NCBI RefSeq assembly: GCF_947487805.1
Contig: NZ_CANKXW010000002.1
Coordinates: 310,001-374,000, forward strand
DNA: 64,000 nucleotides
DNA from: an uncultured Tateyamaria sp.
Lineage (GTDB): Bacteria; Pseudomonadota; Alphaproteobacteria; Rhodobacterales; Rhodobacteraceae
Reading direction: 5' to 3'
Shown piece by piece: positions 19,453 to 29,857 of this stretch. The translations under genes were made by a program, and so were the position numbers. The number at the start of each line of letters is the position of its first letter. Position 1 is the first letter of the stretch. The notes under the pieces were generated by a model that had not been told where the DNA came from, made no database searches, and saw only the letters and a list, made by a program, of their open reading frames with translations.

Positions 19453-19971
19453 ATGGCAGACCGCCTTCCCCACGAAAAAGGCTTCCACGTCAGCTGGGAC
19501 CAGATGCACCGCGACAGCCGCGCGCTGGCCTGGCGCCTCGACGGCAAGGGCCCCGACGCCGGCAGCTGGCGCGCTGTGGTTGCCATCACGCGCGGTGGCA
19601 TGGCCCCGGCGATGATCGTCGCCCGCGAGTTGGACATCCGCACCGTCGACACGATCAGCGTGAAATCCTACCACTCCGGTGGCGGCAAGGCCGACCAGCG
19701 CCGCGACGCCGAGGTGCTGAAATCCCCGAATGCCGAAATGATGGGCGACGGCACCGGCGTCCTGATCGTCGACGACCTCGTGGACAGCGGCAAGACGCTG
19801 GAACTGGTGCGCAGCCTCTATCCCAACGCCCATTTTGCCACCGTCTACGCCAAACCATCAGGCGAGCCGCAGGTCGATACTTTCATTACAGGCGTCAGCC
19901 AGGACACGTGGATATTCTTCCCCTGGGACATGGCGCTGCAATATGTCGAACCCTATCGCGGCACCGACTGA
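19453..19971 (+). CDS. gpt: Xanthine phosphoribosyltransferase
   Basis: A 172-residue type I phosphoribosyltransferase that salvages xanthine and guanine to nucleotides with PRPP. The PRPP loop is [13 protein letters not shown] (103-115), the N-terminal region has [19 protein letters not shown], and the C-terminus reads [13 protein letters not shown], all as in Gpt. It sits 2 nt after the LysE exporter gene. Confidence 0.93.
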   Translation: MADRLPHEKGFHVSWDQMHRDSRALAWRLDGKGPDAGSWRAVVAITRGGMAPAMIVARELDIRTVDTISVKSYHSGGGKADQRRDAEVLKSPNAEMMGDGTGVLIVDDLVDSGKTLELVRSLYPNAHFATVYAKPSGEPQVDTFITGVSQDTWIFFPWDMALQYVEPYRGTD

Positions 19972-20001
19972 CCGTATTCCTACTTTTCATGCCTCCGGCG
20001 G

Positions 20002-20064
20002 GCATATTTCTCGAACAATGAAGACGAGGGTCCTTCCTTTCCTTCATTGTTCCGACAAATATGC
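20002..20064. repeat. Long intergenic inverted repeat
   Basis: Arm 20002-20023 (gcatatttctcgaacaatga, then ag) pairs with 20042-20064, interrupted only by a few mismatched bases (ctc against cgac). The 18-nt loop holds acgagggtccttcctttc. It lies between gpt and an aminotransferase gene on the same strand. There is no T-run, so it is more like a dispersed palindromic element than a terminator, though it could form a strong RNA hairpin. Confidence 0.75.
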
Positions 20065-20092
20065 ATCCGCACTCTGACCCAGGACCCGCCTC

Positions 20093-21268
20093 ATGATCCC
20101 GACGCGCACCAATGCCACCTTCCCGCCCCCGGTGATGGAGGCCCGCCGCTGGATTGAAGGCGTCACATTTTCCGAAGCCCGCCCCCTGATCAACGTGAGC
20201 CAAGCCGCCCCGGTCGACCCGCCCCCGCCTGCGTTGCGTCAGGCCATGGCCGATGCGGCGCTGATGCGAGACGACGCCCATCTGTACGGCCCCGTGTTGG
20301 GTATGCCCGCCCTGCGCGCGGCACTCAGTGCCCAGATCAATGGCCACTACGGTGCCGAGACGCAGGCCGAGCACATCGCGATCACCTCCGGCTGCAACCA
20401 GGCTTTTGCCGCAGCCATCGCGTCGCTTTGTAATGAAGACGACGAGGTAATCCTGCCGACGCCGTGGTATTTCAATCACAAGATGTGGCTCGACATGGCC
20501 GGGGTCACTGCCGTGCCACTGGCCGTCGGCGACGACATGCTGCCGGATGTGGACAGCGCACGCGCCGCAATCACGGACAGGACCCGTGCCATCGCGCTGG
20601 TCACCCCCAACAACCCCGCAGGTGTCGAATACCCCTCCGATCTGGTTCTGGCTTTCTACGAGCTGGCGCGCGCCCATGGCGTGGCTCTGATCGTCGATGA
20701 AACCTACCGCGACTTCGACAGCCGCAGCGGCCCGCCGCACCCCCTCCTCCAACAACCGGGCTGGGAAGAGACGTTCATCCATCTCTACTCCTTTTCCAAG
20801 GCCTACCGCCTGACCGGGCACCGCGTAGGCGCGCTGGCGTCCTCACCCGCGCGACTGGCGGAGATCGAGAAATTCCTCGACACGGTCGCCATCTGCCCCG
20901 GCCAGATCGGCCAATATGCGGCCCTTTGGGGGGTCGAGAACCTGAGCCAGTGGGTCGCGGGCGAACGGGACGAGATCCTTGCCCGCCGCGCTGCCATCAC
21001 CGAAGGGTTTCCGCGCCTCGCCGACAAAGGCTGGTCCCTGCTGGGACTGGGCGCGTACTTCGCCTATGTCACGCACCCGTTCGATATGTCCTCTGCGGAT
21101 CTGGCGCCGCTGCTGGTCAGGGAGGCGGGCATTTTGTGCCTGCCCGGCACCATGTTCTGGCCCCAAGGCGATCCACGCGGCGCGGCGCAGCTGCGCATTG
21201 CCTTTGCCAATCTCGATGCCGCCGGGATCGACGCGTTTTACACAAGGCTGTCAGCGCTCGCGCTCTGA
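20093..21268 (+). CDS. PLP-dependent class I/II aminotransferase
   Basis: A 391-residue fold-type I aminotransferase. VTPNNPAGVEYPS and LIVDETYRDF are the conserved Asn and Asp motifs, and SFSKAYRLTGHRVG holds the PLP lysine (Lys236) and phosphate-binding Arg. LRIAFANLD near the C-terminus should contain the carboxylate-binding Arg. The substrate is not evident. It is not closely similar to the other aminotransferase at 5993-7168 beyond these motifs. A long inverted repeat separates it from gpt. Confidence 0.85.
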   Translation: MIPTRTNATFPPPVMEARRWIEGVTFSEARPLINVSQAAPVDPPPPALRQAMADAALMRDDAHLYGPVLGMPALRAALSAQINGHYGAETQAEHIAITSGCNQAFAAAIASLCNEDDEVILPTPWYFNHKMWLDMAGVTAVPLAVGDDMLPDVDSARAAITDRTRAIALVTPNNPAGVEYPSDLVLAFYELARAHGVALIVDETYRDFDSRSGPPHPLLQQPGWEETFIHLYSFSKAYRLTGHRVGALASSPARLAEIEKFLDTVAICPGQIGQYAALWGVENLSQWVAGERDEILARRAAITEGFPRLADKGWSLLGLGAYFAYVTHPFDMSSADLAPLLVREAGILCLPGTMFWPQGDPRGAAQLRIAFANLDAAGIDAFYTRLSALAL

Positions 21269-21344
21269 TCCGAACCGCCCTTGCCCGTGACATCGCGCGG
21301 GGATAGACATCGGCAACCAAAAGACAACCCCGGAGAGGGCGCAC

Positions 21345-23189
21345 ATGGCCAAGGGCTCAAACAACCTGTCGAAAACCGCAGTCTGGATCCTTCTGGGCCT
21401 GCTCATCCTTGCGCTTGGCGGGTTCGGTGCCACCAACCTGAGCGGGACCATCCGCACCATCGGGCAAGTCGGCGACAAGCATATCGACATCCAGGACTAT
21501 GCCCGCACCCTGCAACAGGAAATCCAGGCCGTCAGCCAACAGACCGGCAGCCAGCTGACCTTTGCCCGGGCCCAGGCCATCGGTCTGGATCAGGCGGTGC
21601 TGTCGCAGATGGTGCGCGCACGCGCACTCGATCACGAGGCCGAGCAGATGGGGCTGAGCGTCGGCGACGCGACCCTGCGCGACGAGATCCTCAACATCCC
21701 CAGCTTCCGCGGCCTCGACGGCAGCTTTGACCGCGACGCCTACCGCTTTGCGCTTGAACAGTCGGGCACCAGCGAGGCGCAGTTCGAAACACAGCTGCGC
21801 GAGGAAGTCGCCCGTTCCCTCTTGCAGGGTGCGATCATGTCCGGGGTCACCATGCCCGACACCTATGCCCGCACACTTGTGTCATTCCTTGGCGAGACGC
21901 GCGATTTCACCTGGGTCAGCCTGTCAGAAGCCGACCTGACCGAGCCTTTGCCGACCCCAACGGACGACATGTTGCGCGCCTATTACGAGGCCAATCTTGG
22001 CGACTACCAACTGCCCGAGACCAAGCGCATCACCTATGCGTCGCTCTTGCCTGACATGATCCTTGATACCGTCGAGGTGGCCGAAGACACGTTGCGCGCC
22101 GAATACGAGGCGCGGGCGGATCTGTATAACACCCCGGAACGGCGTCTGGTCGAACGTCTGGTCTATCTGGATGCCGAGGCAGCGGACCGCGCTGCGGCCC
22201 AGCTTGAGGTTGGCGGCACCACCTTCGAGGCGCTGGTGCAGGACCGGGGCCTGTCGCTGGGCGATGTGGATCTGGGCGATGTGACGCGGCTGGAACTGGA
22301 TGCCGCGGGCGAGGCCGTGTTCAACGCCTCCGTGGGCGACGTGGTCGGACCGCTGCCCTCGTCGCTGGGCCCTGCGCTGTTCCGCGTGAACGCTGTCCTG
22401 CCCGCGCAAAGGACCACGTTCGAAGAGGCACAGCCGCAACTGCGTCAGGATCTGGCACTGGATGCCGCGCGCCGTCAGGTCGCCTTTCAGGCCGAGGAAT
22501 TCGACAATCTGCTGGCCGGTGGCGCCACGCTTGAGGAACTGGACGCGGAAACGGATATGCAGCTGGGCACGATCGACTGGTATCCGGCAGTGGGCGACGA
22601 CATCGCCGCCTATGACGATTTCCGCTCCGCCGCGCGCGACCTGACCGACAACGATTTCCCCGAGATCATCACGCTCGACGATGGCGGGATCGTCGCCATG
22701 CGCCTCGAAGAGACGTTGCCGCCCCGCCCCGCGCCATTTGAGAACGTGGCGGACGCGGTGCGCACCAACTGGAGCGCCGAACAGACGCAGGAACGTCTGA
22801 CCGCGCAGGTCGCCACCGTGCTGCCCGCGCTTGAGGCAGGCGACAGCTTTGCGTCGCAAGCGCTCGATTCCATTGTCGAAACCGATCAGGACCGCAGCGC
22901 ATTTATTCAGGGCACGCCGCCGATCTTCATGCAGACCGTGTTCGAAATGGAGCCCGGTGAGGTGCGTGTCGTCGACGGCTTCGGCGCGGTGATGATCGTC
23001 CGTCTGGACGGGATCAACGACATCGAAAACGACGCGGAAGCGCAGGAAGAGACCGCCGCCCTCAGCCGCGAAATCGGTCAACTGGTGGCCGCTGAACTCT
23101 TCAACCTCTTTGGCGAGGACGTGGTGCTGCGCGCCGGTCCGCAGATCAACCAACAGGCGCTTGACGCCGTGCATGTGAACTTTCCCTGA
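21345..23189 (+). CDS. PpiD-like membrane-anchored peptidyl-prolyl isomerase/chaperone
   Basis: A 614-residue protein with one N-terminal membrane helix (about 12-32), which would place the rest in the periplasm. A SurA_N-type chaperone region follows (about 36-200, starting VGDKHIDIQDYARTLQQE), then a parvulin-like rotamase region (about 255-370). The C-terminus is a second helical part. The arrangement is that of PpiD, which helps newly exported proteins fold at the Sec exit. The stop overlaps the trpE start (TGATG). The rotamase domain is divergent, so catalytic activity is uncertain. Confidence 0.85.
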   Translation: MAKGSNNLSKTAVWILLGLLILALGGFGATNLSGTIRTIGQVGDKHIDIQDYARTLQQEIQAVSQQTGSQLTFARAQAIGLDQAVLSQMVRARALDHEAEQMGLSVGDATLRDEILNIPSFRGLDGSFDRDAYRFALEQSGTSEAQFETQLREEVARSLLQGAIMSGVTMPDTYARTLVSFLGETRDFTWVSLSEADLTEPLPTPTDDMLRAYYEANLGDYQLPETKRITYASLLPDMILDTVEVAEDTLRAEYEARADLYNTPERRLVERLVYLDAEAADRAAAQLEVGGTTFEALVQDRGLSLGDVDLGDVTRLELDAAGEAVFNASVGDVVGPLPSSLGPALFRVNAVLPAQRTTFEEAQPQLRQDLALDAARRQVAFQAEEFDNLLAGGATLEELDAETDMQLGTIDWYPAVGDDIAAYDDFRSAARDLTDNDFPEIITLDDGGIVAMRLEETLPPRPAPFENVADAVRTNWSAEQTQERLTAQVATVLPALEAGDSFASQALDSIVETDQDRSAFIQGTPPIFMQTVFEMEPGEVRVVDGFGAVMIVRLDGINDIENDAEAQEETAALSREIGQLVAAELFNLFGEDVVLRAGPQINQQALDAVHVNFP

Positions 23190-24697
23190 TGGCCCTCGTC
23201 CCCGACTTTGACGCCTTTGCCAGCGACTATGCGGCGGGCAGGAACCAGATCGTCTATACCCGTCTGGCCGCTGATCTCGACACGCCCGTGTCGCTGATGC
23301 TCAAGCTCACCGGCGCGCAAAAGGACGCCTTTGTGCTGGAATCCGTGACCGGCGGCGAGGTGCGCGGGCGCTATTCCATCATCGGGATGAAGCCGGATCT
23401 GGTGTGGCGCTGCCGGGGCGAGACCTCCGCCATCAACCGCACCGCCCGCTATGACGCCGATGCGTTCGAGGACGTGCCCGGCAACCCGCTCGACGTGCTG
23501 CGGGACCTGATTGACGAAAGCCGGATTGACCTGCCCGCCGACCTGCCGCAGGCGGCAGCGGGGCTGTTCGGCTATCTGGGCTATGACATGATCCGCCTTG
23601 TCGAACACCTGCCCGACATCAATCCCGACCCGCTGGGCCTGCCCGATGCGGTCATGCTGCGCCCGTCGGTCATCGCGGTGCTTGACGGGGTCAAGGGCGA
23701 GGTCACCGTGGTCTCGCCCGCATGGGTCAGCGACGGGCAATCGGCGCGCGCAGCCTATGCGCAGGCCGCCGAAAGAGTGATGGACGCGGTGCGCGATCTG
23801 GAACGCGCGATGCCCATGGAAACCCGCGATCTGGGCGATGCAGCACCCGTGGCGGACCCCGTTTCGAACTTTACCAAGCCCGCCTACAAGGCTGCCGTGG
23901 AAAAGGCGCGCGACTATATCAAGGCGGGCGATATCTTTCAGGTGGTCCCGGCGCAGCGCTGGACGCAAGAGTTCCGCGAACCGCCCTTTGCGCTCTATCG
24001 CAGCCTGCGGCGTACCAACCCCTCGCCCTTCATGTTCTATTTCAATTTCGGCGGCTTTCAGGTGATCGGTGCCAGCCCCGAGATTCTGGTCCGCGTCTTC
24101 GGCAACGAGATCACCATCCGGCCCATCGCGGGCACCCGTCCCCGCGGGGACACCCCCGAAAAGGACAATGCGCTCGAGGCGGATCTGCTGGCCGACAAGA
24201 AGGAACTGGCCGAGCATCTCATGCTGCTGGATCTGGGCCGCAACGATGTGGGCCGCGTGGCCAAGATCGGCACCGTGCGTCCAACCGAGGAATTCATCGT
24301 CGAACGCTATAGCCACGTGATGCACATCGTGTCCAACGTCGTGGGCGAACTGGCGACGGGCAAGGACGCGCTGGATGCGTTTTTTGCGGGCATGCCTGCG
24401 GGCACCGTGTCCGGCGCGCCCAAGGTCCGCGCGATGGAGATCATCGACGAGTTGGAGCCGGAAAAGCGCGGCGTCTATGGTGGCGGCGTCGGCTATTTCA
24501 GCGCAGGCGGCGACATGGACATGTGCATCGCCCTGCGCACCGCCGTGGTGCAGGATCAAAAGCTCTATATTCAGGCCGGAGGCGGCGTCGTTTATGACAG
24601 CGATCCCGAGGCCGAATTCATGGAAACGGTGCACAAGGCCGGTGCCATCCGGCGGGCGGCGGCGGATGCCGCGCGCTTTGGCGGGGGCAATACGTGA
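23189..24697 (+). CDS. trpE: Anthranilate synthase component I
   Basis: A 502-residue chorismate-using enzyme, the first committed step to tryptophan. The C-terminal chorismate-binding domain (about 225-490) has SPEILVRV, IRPIAGTRPRG, DLGRNDVGRVA, VGELATGKDALDAF, GTVSGAPKVRAMEIIDELEP and GGGVGYFSAGGDMDM. The N-terminal domain holds the Trp feedback site, starting with LLKLT-like LMLKLTG and FVLESVTGG. Its glutaminase partner trpG lies 2.7 kb downstream, separated by a deacylase gene and one opposite-strand gene. It overlaps the ppiD-like gene by one base. Confidence 0.96.
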   Translation: MALVPDFDAFASDYAAGRNQIVYTRLAADLDTPVSLMLKLTGAQKDAFVLESVTGGEVRGRYSIIGMKPDLVWRCRGETSAINRTARYDADAFEDVPGNPLDVLRDLIDESRIDLPADLPQAAAGLFGYLGYDMIRLVEHLPDINPDPLGLPDAVMLRPSVIAVLDGVKGEVTVVSPAWVSDGQSARAAYAQAAERVMDAVRDLERAMPMETRDLGDAAPVADPVSNFTKPAYKAAVEKARDYIKAGDIFQVVPAQRWTQEFREPPFALYRSLRRTNPSPFMFYFNFGGFQVIGASPEILVRVFGNEITIRPIAGTRPRGDTPEKDNALEADLLADKKELAEHLMLLDLGRNDVGRVAKIGTVRPTEEFIVERYSHVMHIVSNVVGELATGKDALDAFFAGMPAGTVSGAPKVRAMEIIDELEPEKRGVYGGGVGYFSAGGDMDMCIALRTAVVQDQKLYIQAGGGVVYDSDPEAEFMETVHKAGAIRRAAADAARFGGGNT

Positions 24698-25743
24698 CGC
24701 CGCGCACGACCCGCGCGCCCTTTTCCATTGGTGACACGCAGGTCGCCCCAGGCACGCGCGCCAGCGTACCGCTGCCCGTTTCTGCCCTGCCCGATCACAC
24801 CCCCATCAACCTGCGCGTCGAGGTGATCCACGGCAAGCGCCCCGGCCCCACCATGTTCGTCAGTGCCGCCGTGCACGGGGATGAGGTCATCGGGGTCGAG
24901 ATCGTGCGCCGCCTGTTGCGCACACCGCAACTGGAAAACCTGCGCGGCACGCTTCTGGTCGTGCCTGTGGTCAACAGCTTCGGCTTTCTTGCGCGCTCGC
25001 GCTACCTGCCCGACCGGCGCGACCTCAACCGTTGCTTTCCCGGCTCGTCCAAGGGATCGCTCGGCTCGCGGCTGGCGCATATCTTTTTGCACGAGGTCGT
25101 GCTGCGCTGCGATTTCGGAATCGACCTGCATTCGGCGGCGGAACACCGCACCAATCTGCCGCAGATCCGCGTGACCCCCGGCGACACGACCACCGCACGC
25201 ATGGCCCGCGCCTTTGGCGCGCCGGTAATCCTGACATCCCCCCTGCGCGACGGATCCCTGCGTGGCGAGGCCGCGGAACGCGGCACGCCCATCCTGCTCT
25301 ACGAGGCGGGCGAAGGGCTGCGCTTTGACGAATTTGCGGTGCGCGTGGGCGTGGCGGGCATCCTGCGCGTGATGCGCGATCAGGACATGCTGGCCGCCAA
25401 GGGCATCGCCAAGGCCCGCGCACCCTCTCTGATCTGCCGGTCGTCGACGTGGCTGCGCGCGCCCGTGGGCGGGCTCTTGCGCACCTTTCGCGCCGAAGGC
25501 GATATCGTGGAGGCGGGCGAGGTCCTGGCCGCCGTCTCCGACCCTTCGGGCGACACGGAAACCGAGCTGACGGCCCCCGATGCGGGCATCCTCATCGGGC
25601 GTGCGGTCCTGCCGGTCGTGAACGAGGGCGACGCGGTGTTCCACCTCGCGGCCCTCAGCCCCAAGGCGGACGAGGACACGGTCGACGCCCTGACGGCACA
25701 GCTCGAGGCCGACCCGCTCTTTGACGAAGACGAGATTATCTGA
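24694..25743 (+). CDS. Succinylglutamate desuccinylase/aspartoacylase family protein
   Basis: A 349-residue zinc carboxypeptidase-fold (M14-like) deacylase. The zinc ligands should be in AAVHGDEVIG (His and Glu) and in GIDLHSAAEHRTN. RRDLNRCFPG is the family's Arg-rich substrate motif. The last 90 residues look like a lipoyl-type beta domain (LRAPVGGLLRTF...GDIVEAGEVLAAVSD), also common in this family. The start is the GTG at 24694, overlapping the trpE stop. The substrate is unknown and the link to tryptophan synthesis is only positional. Confidence 0.85.
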   Translation: MTPRTTRAPFSIGDTQVAPGTRASVPLPVSALPDHTPINLRVEVIHGKRPGPTMFVSAAVHGDEVIGVEIVRRLLRTPQLENLRGTLLVVPVVNSFGFLARSRYLPDRRDLNRCFPGSSKGSLGSRLAHIFLHEVVLRCDFGIDLHSAAEHRTNLPQIRVTPGDTTTARMARAFGAPVILTSPLRDGSLRGEAAERGTPILLYEAGEGLRFDEFAVRVGVAGILRVMRDQDMLAAKGIAKARAPSLICRSSTWLRAPVGGLLRTFRAEGDIVEAGEVLAAVSDPSGDTETELTAPDAGILIGRAVLPVVNEGDAVFHLAALSPKADEDTVDALTAQLEADPLFDEDEII

Positions 25744-25748
25744 CGCGC

Positions 25749-27197
25749 CTAAGGATCGCCGTTCAGCGTCGTCAGAACCGCCGACACAGGTGCCAGCGCC
25801 ACGCGCTCTGCCCGGTCCTGCAACCCCCACAGCAGCAAGGCCGAGATCGTGTCAGGCCGCACCCGGCCCACCATGATCACGCCGCCCTCCTGCCCGGCGC
25901 GAAAGGCCGCCTGATCCAGAAACCGCCGGATCACGGTCGGGGTCTGATCGGCGCTGTCGAAATCTCGGAACACCAGCCCCGCAGGCACACCCGCACGGGC
26001 CGCCAGCTTTTGCGCGGTGTTCAATCCCTTGGATTGCAGCACCAGCCCGTGGCCCGAGGCCAGCACCGCTTCGGTCACCTGGTCAGAGGCCTCGCGCGTG
26101 CCCTGCACGCCGGAGCCGGGTCCCTCCATCACCGCCACCGCTTCGGGTGCGGCGGCAAGCGCGGCCTGCATCGCGACTTCCGTATCGCTGGCCGTGGCCC
26201 CCTGTGGCAGGTCGACCAGCGCCATGACCTCGAACCCCTGCGCCCGGTACTCTGCCATCCGCGCCGCACTGTCCGGCAATGTCACGTCCACCGCAAAGGT
26301 CAGCGGATAGGGAAAGCTCTGCAAGGCTGTCGGCCCCACCGGGCCACCGCTCAGGTCGACGCCGCTGTCGATCAGGACAATGGACATCAGCGGTTTGTCA
26401 TCCGGGTTCTCGAACGGTGTGGCAAAGGCCACGATCGGTGGCGCATCCGGCGCCACATCGGGCGTCTCAGGTGCCTCGGTGCCCGGCACGGTCGGCGTGC
26501 GATCCACCAGTGACCCCGCAGGTGTGCCGATGGTCGGTCGCCCTTCGGCACGCGGTTCGGGCAAGGCGGCGACTACGTCGGGCTGCGGTGCGGGCGTGTC
26601 GGGCTGCGCCGGTGCCACGGCCACGTCGGGTTCCTCGGGCGCGGTGCTGGCCTGGCCTGTATCCGGCGCAGGCGCTTCGCTGCCCGGCACCTCTGGCGCG
26701 TCGCCCGCGCTCGGCGCAAAGGCACCGGACGTGTCGGGCACAGTGGGCGCGGCAGGCTGCGCAGGCTCGGTTGAAATGGAAAGCTCGGTTTCGGAACCGG
26801 GCACCGCGGGCGCGTCGGATGGCGCGCCGGGTTGCACCGGGGCATCCGTGTCCAGCGCCACGCCGCCCGCATCCGCCGCAGCCGCTGGATCAGACAGAGC
26901 ATCCGCCCCGCCGGTTTCCGGAACGGTCGGTGTGTCGGCCCCTGCATTCTCTGCCGCGGACACGTCATCAATGCCGGGCGACGCCACTTGCGGCGCATCG
27001 CCGTCACGCACCAGATCCGCATCAGTCACCGCCGACGCCGTCGTCGTGTCTCCGGCCGCAGGTGCCGTTGTGCCCGCAGGGGCCGTCACCTCCGCCTCGG
27101 GCCGGAACGGGCCATCGGCCACCACGGATGCGACACCCGCACCCACAACACTGACCACGCCCCCGACAAGAACGCCGCTCAAAAATCCCCGTGCCAT
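25749..27197 (-). CDS. Divergent polysaccharide deacetylase family protein
   Basis: A 482-residue envelope protein. An N-terminal Gly/Val-rich hydrophobic segment (about 5-27) anchors or exports it. A linker of about 220 residues follows, very rich in Pro, Ala, Asp and Thr with repeated VPG-S/T-E motifs. The C-terminal domain (about 255-482) is of the divergent polysaccharide deacetylase type, with [41 protein letters not shown] and [13 protein letters not shown]. The ATG at 27195-27197 starts the hydrophobic segment. It lies opposite to, and inside, the trp cluster, with only 5 nt to the convergent deacylase gene. Confidence 0.82.
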   Translation of the reverse strand: MARGFLSGVLVGGVVSVVGAGVASVVADGPFRPEAEVTAPAGTTAPAAGDTTTASAVTDADLVRDGDAPQVASPGIDDVSAAENAGADTPTVPETGGADALSDPAAAADAGGVALDTDAPVQPGAPSDAPAVPGSETELSISTEPAQPAAPTVPDTSGAFAPSAGDAPEVPGSEAPAPDTGQASTAPEEPDVAVAPAQPDTPAPQPDVVAALPEPRAEGRPTIGTPAGSLVDRTPTVPGTEAPETPDVAPDAPPIVAFATPFENPDDKPLMSIVLIDSGVDLSGGPVGPTALQSFPYPLTFAVDVTLPDSAARMAEYRAQGFEVMALVDLPQGATASDTEVAMQAALAAAPEAVAVMEGPGSGVQGTREASDQVTEAVLASGHGLVLQSKGLNTAQKLAARAGVPAGLVFRDFDSADQTPTVIRRFLDQAAFRAGQEGGVIMVGRVRPDTISALLLWGLQDRAERVALAPVSAVLTTLNGDP

Positions 27198-27362
27198 GTC
27201 CCACTCTCCGCCTGTGCGCGAGGCCCCGCTTTGCGATGTGCCCCACATGCCCGTCATGCTCCGCCGCCACCCCAGCGCCCCTTGACGCTGGCGAACAAGC
27301 CTGAACATGTATGGCCCCAACTATACGGGCCAAAGGCCCCCCTTGGAACACGAGATTTCGCG

Positions 27363-27944
27363 ATGCTGCTGCTGATCGATAATTATGACAGTTTTACCTA
27401 CAACCTTGTCCATTATCTGGGGGAATTGGGGGCAGATGTCGTCGTCCGGCGCAACGATGCGTTGAATGTCCAGGAGGCGATGGCGATGCGGCCCGACGGG
27501 ATCCTGCTGTCCCCCGGCCCATGTGACCCCGATCAGGCAGGCATTTGCCTGGCCCTTACTGCCGCCGCCGCCGAAACGCGCACACCGCTGATGGGCGTGT
27601 GCCTCGGCCACCAGACCATCGGCCAGGCCTTTGGCGGCAAGGTCGTGCGCGCCCCCGACATCGTGCACGGCAAACTGGGCACCATGTCCCACGCGGGGCG
27701 CGGCGTCTTTGCCGGGCTGCCCAGCCCGTTCGAGGCCACCCGCTACCATTCCCTGACCGTTGACCGCGACAGCCTGCCCGACTGCCTCGAGATCACGGCA
27801 GAGGTCGAGGACGGCACCATCATGGGCCTGTCGCACCGCGCATTGCCGATCCACGGCGTGCAGTTCCACCCCGAAAGCATCCGCTCCGAACACGGCCACG
27901 CGCTGCTGAAGAACTTCGTCGACCTGATGCCGGTGGCGGCATGA
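27363..27944 (+). CDS. trpG: Anthranilate synthase component II (glutamine amidotransferase)
   Basis: A 193-residue class I glutamine amidotransferase that feeds ammonia to TrpE. The nucleophile is Cys80 in [16 protein letters not shown], with His and Glu in [10 protein letters not shown]. The start ATG 27363 gives the usual [15 protein letters not shown]. Upstream frames run into the divergent gene and are not supported. It overlaps trpD by ATGA, so the two are translationally coupled. It may also serve p-aminobenzoate synthesis, which cannot be judged here. Confidence 0.96.
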   Translation: MLLLIDNYDSFTYNLVHYLGELGADVVVRRNDALNVQEAMAMRPDGILLSPGPCDPDQAGICLALTAAAAETRTPLMGVCLGHQTIGQAFGGKVVRAPDIVHGKLGTMSHAGRGVFAGLPSPFEATRYHSLTVDRDSLPDCLEITAEVEDGTIMGLSHRALPIHGVQFHPESIRSEHGHALLKNFVDLMPVAA

Positions 27945-28960
27945 GCGACGCGCTGAAACCCCTGATCGATGCCGCCGCGAACGGTCCGCTGACCCGCACG
28001 CAGGCCGAGGCGGCGTTCCAGATCCTCTTTGACGGCGAAGCCACGCCCAGCCAGATCGGCGGGCTCCTCATGGCATTGCGCACGCGGGGCGAGACGGTGG
28101 ACGAATACGCCGCCGCCGCAGCTGTCATGCGCGCCAAGTGCAACGCCGTGTCCGCGCCCGAAGGGGCCATGGACATCGTGGGCACCGGTGGGGATGGCAA
28201 GGGCACGCTGAACATCTCGACCGCCACCGCCTTTGTCGTCGCGGGTGCAGGCGTCCCGGTCGCAAAACACGGCAACCGCAACCTCAGTTCCAAATCCGGC
28301 GCGGCCGATGCGCTGACCCAGATGGGGATCAACGTCATGGTCGGCGCGCCCGTGGTCGAGGCGGCACTGGCCCAGGCCGGCATCGGCTTCATGATGGCGC
28401 CCATGCACCACCCTGCGATTGCCCACGTGATGCCCACCCGCGCAGAACTGGGCACGCGCACGATCTTCAACATCCTGGGCCCCCTGACCAACCCCGCAGG
28501 CGTCAAACGGCAGCTCACGGGGGCCTACCGCCGCGACCTGATCCGCCCGATGGCCGAAACTCTGGGGCAACTGGGATCCGAGGCCGCGTGGCTCGTCCAC
28601 GGCTCCGACGGCACGGACGAGCTGACGATCACGGGCGTCTCCTGGGTCTCGGCGCTGGACAACGGCGCAGTGAGTGAGTTCGAGGTGCACCCCGAGGACG
28701 CAGGCCTGCCCGTGCATCCGTTCGAGGACATCGTCGGCGGCACGCCAGAGCAAAACGCGCAGGCGTTTACCGCACTGCTGGACGGCGCGCCCGGCGCTTA
28801 CCGTGACGCGGTCCTGCTCAACGCCGCCGCTGCCCTCAAGGTCGCAGGCCACGCGACCGACCTCAAGGACGGCGTTGCCCAAGCCGCCGAAAGTATCGAC
28901 AGTGGCGCGGCAAAAGCCAAGATAAAGGCCGTCGCCGAGATCACCCAAAGAGCAGGGTAA
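27941..28960 (+). CDS. trpD: Anthranilate phosphoribosyltransferase
   Basis: A 339-residue enzyme that transfers phosphoribose from PRPP to anthranilate. The N-terminal helical domain is followed by the PRPP site [16 protein letters not shown], then [21 protein letters not shown], and MAPMHHPAI and [20 protein letters not shown], all standard for TrpD. The start overlaps trpG by 4 nt. An 81-nt gap with a GC-rich repeat separates it from trpC. Confidence 0.96.
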   Translation: MSDALKPLIDAAANGPLTRTQAEAAFQILFDGEATPSQIGGLLMALRTRGETVDEYAAAAAVMRAKCNAVSAPEGAMDIVGTGGDGKGTLNISTATAFVVAGAGVPVAKHGNRNLSSKSGAADALTQMGINVMVGAPVVEAALAQAGIGFMMAPMHHPAIAHVMPTRAELGTRTIFNILGPLTNPAGVKRQLTGAYRRDLIRPMAETLGQLGSEAAWLVHGSDGTDELTITGVSWVSALDNGAVSEFEVHPEDAGLPVHPFEDIVGGTPEQNAQAFTALLDGAPGAYRDAVLLNAAAALKVAGHATDLKDGVAQAAESIDSGAAKAKIKAVAEITQRAG

Positions 28961-28969
28961 ACCCTTCTC

Positions 28970-29020
28970 TTGGCTCCAAATATCCCGGGGAGCACGAGGG
29001 GCTGGCCCCTCGGTCCCACG
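28970..29020. repeat. Dispersed intergenic repeat, copy 1
   Basis: The sequence tggctccaaatatcccgggg is followed by a perfect hairpin, CGAGGGG 28995-29001 with CCCCTCG 29006-29012. It matches the layout of the elements at 42905-42961 and 59024-59068: an AAATAYC-GGGG core and then a G-run/C-run hairpin. It lies between the co-oriented genes trpD and trpC. Confidence 0.6.
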
Positions 29021-29041
29021 GCCAGACAAAAAGCGCACCAT

Positions 29042-29857
29042 ATGACAGACACGATCCTCGACAAAATCAAGGCCTACAAGCTCGACGAAATCGCCGCCGA
29101 CAAGGCCGCGAAACCCCTCGAGGCCGTAGAAGCCGAAGCCCAGGGCGCCGGCCCCATCCGCCCCTTTGCCCAGGCGCTGCAATACGCAAACCGCGAAGGC
29201 TACGGCCTGATCGCCGAGATCAAGAAGGCCAGCCCGTCCAAGGGTCTGATCCGCGCCGATTTCGACCCCGCATCCCTCGCCCAGGCCTATGCAGAGGGGG
29301 GCGCCACCTGTCTGTCGATCCTGACCGACACGCCCAGCTTTCAGGGCGCGAAACAGTTTCTGACGGACGCACGCGCAGCCTGCGACCTGCCCTGCCTGCG
29401 CAAGGATTTCATGTACGACACCTATCAGGTGGCCGAGGCCCGCGCGCTTGGGGCCGACTGCATCCTGATCATCATGGCCTCCGTCAGTGACGCCCAGGCG
29501 GCAGAGCTGGAGGACGCGGCCCACGGCTGGGGCATGGATGTCCTGCTCGAGGTGCATGACGCAGAAGAACTGGACCGCGCCGCCCTCCTCAAAAGCCCGC
29601 TGATGGGCATCAACAACCGCAATCTCAAGACCTTTGACGTGACGCTCGACACCACCCGCACCCTGTCCAAGCGCGTGCCCGCCGACCGCACCATCGTTGC
29701 CGAAAGCGGGCTGAACACCCCCGCCGATCTGGCCGATCTCGCGATGTACGGCGCGCGCACCTTCCTGATCGGGGAAAGCCTGATGCGGCAGGACGATGTG
29801 GCCGGGGCCACGCGCACCCTGCTGGCCAATCCGCTCGTGTCCGGCGGGGGCATGTAG
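29042..29857 (+). CDS. trpC: Indole-3-glycerol-phosphate synthase
   Basis: A 271-residue TIM-barrel enzyme that closes the indole ring in tryptophan synthesis. Motifs are [20 protein letters not shown] (catalytic Lys), [41 protein letters not shown] and [15 protein letters not shown]. The ATG at 29042 begins the usual N-terminus; an upstream frame runs through the intergenic repeat and is not supported. The moaC start follows the stop with no gap. Confidence 0.96.
   Translation: MTDTILDKIKAYKLDEIAADKAAKPLEAVEAEAQGAGPIRPFAQALQYANREGYGLIAEIKKASPSKGLIRADFDPASLAQAYAEGGATCLSILTDTPSFQGAKQFLTDARAACDLPCLRKDFMYDTYQVAEARALGADCILIIMASVSDAQAAELEDAAHGWGMDVLLEVHDAEELDRAALLKSPLMGINNRNLKTFDVTLDTTRTLSKRVPADRTIVAESGLNTPADLADLAMYGARTFLIGESLMRQDDVAGATRTLLANPLVSGGGM

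Noticed and set aside
26573-27022. Arg/Pro-rich frame inside the deacetylase-like gene
   Set aside because: It is an alternative frame of the Pro/Ala linker and has no start signal.
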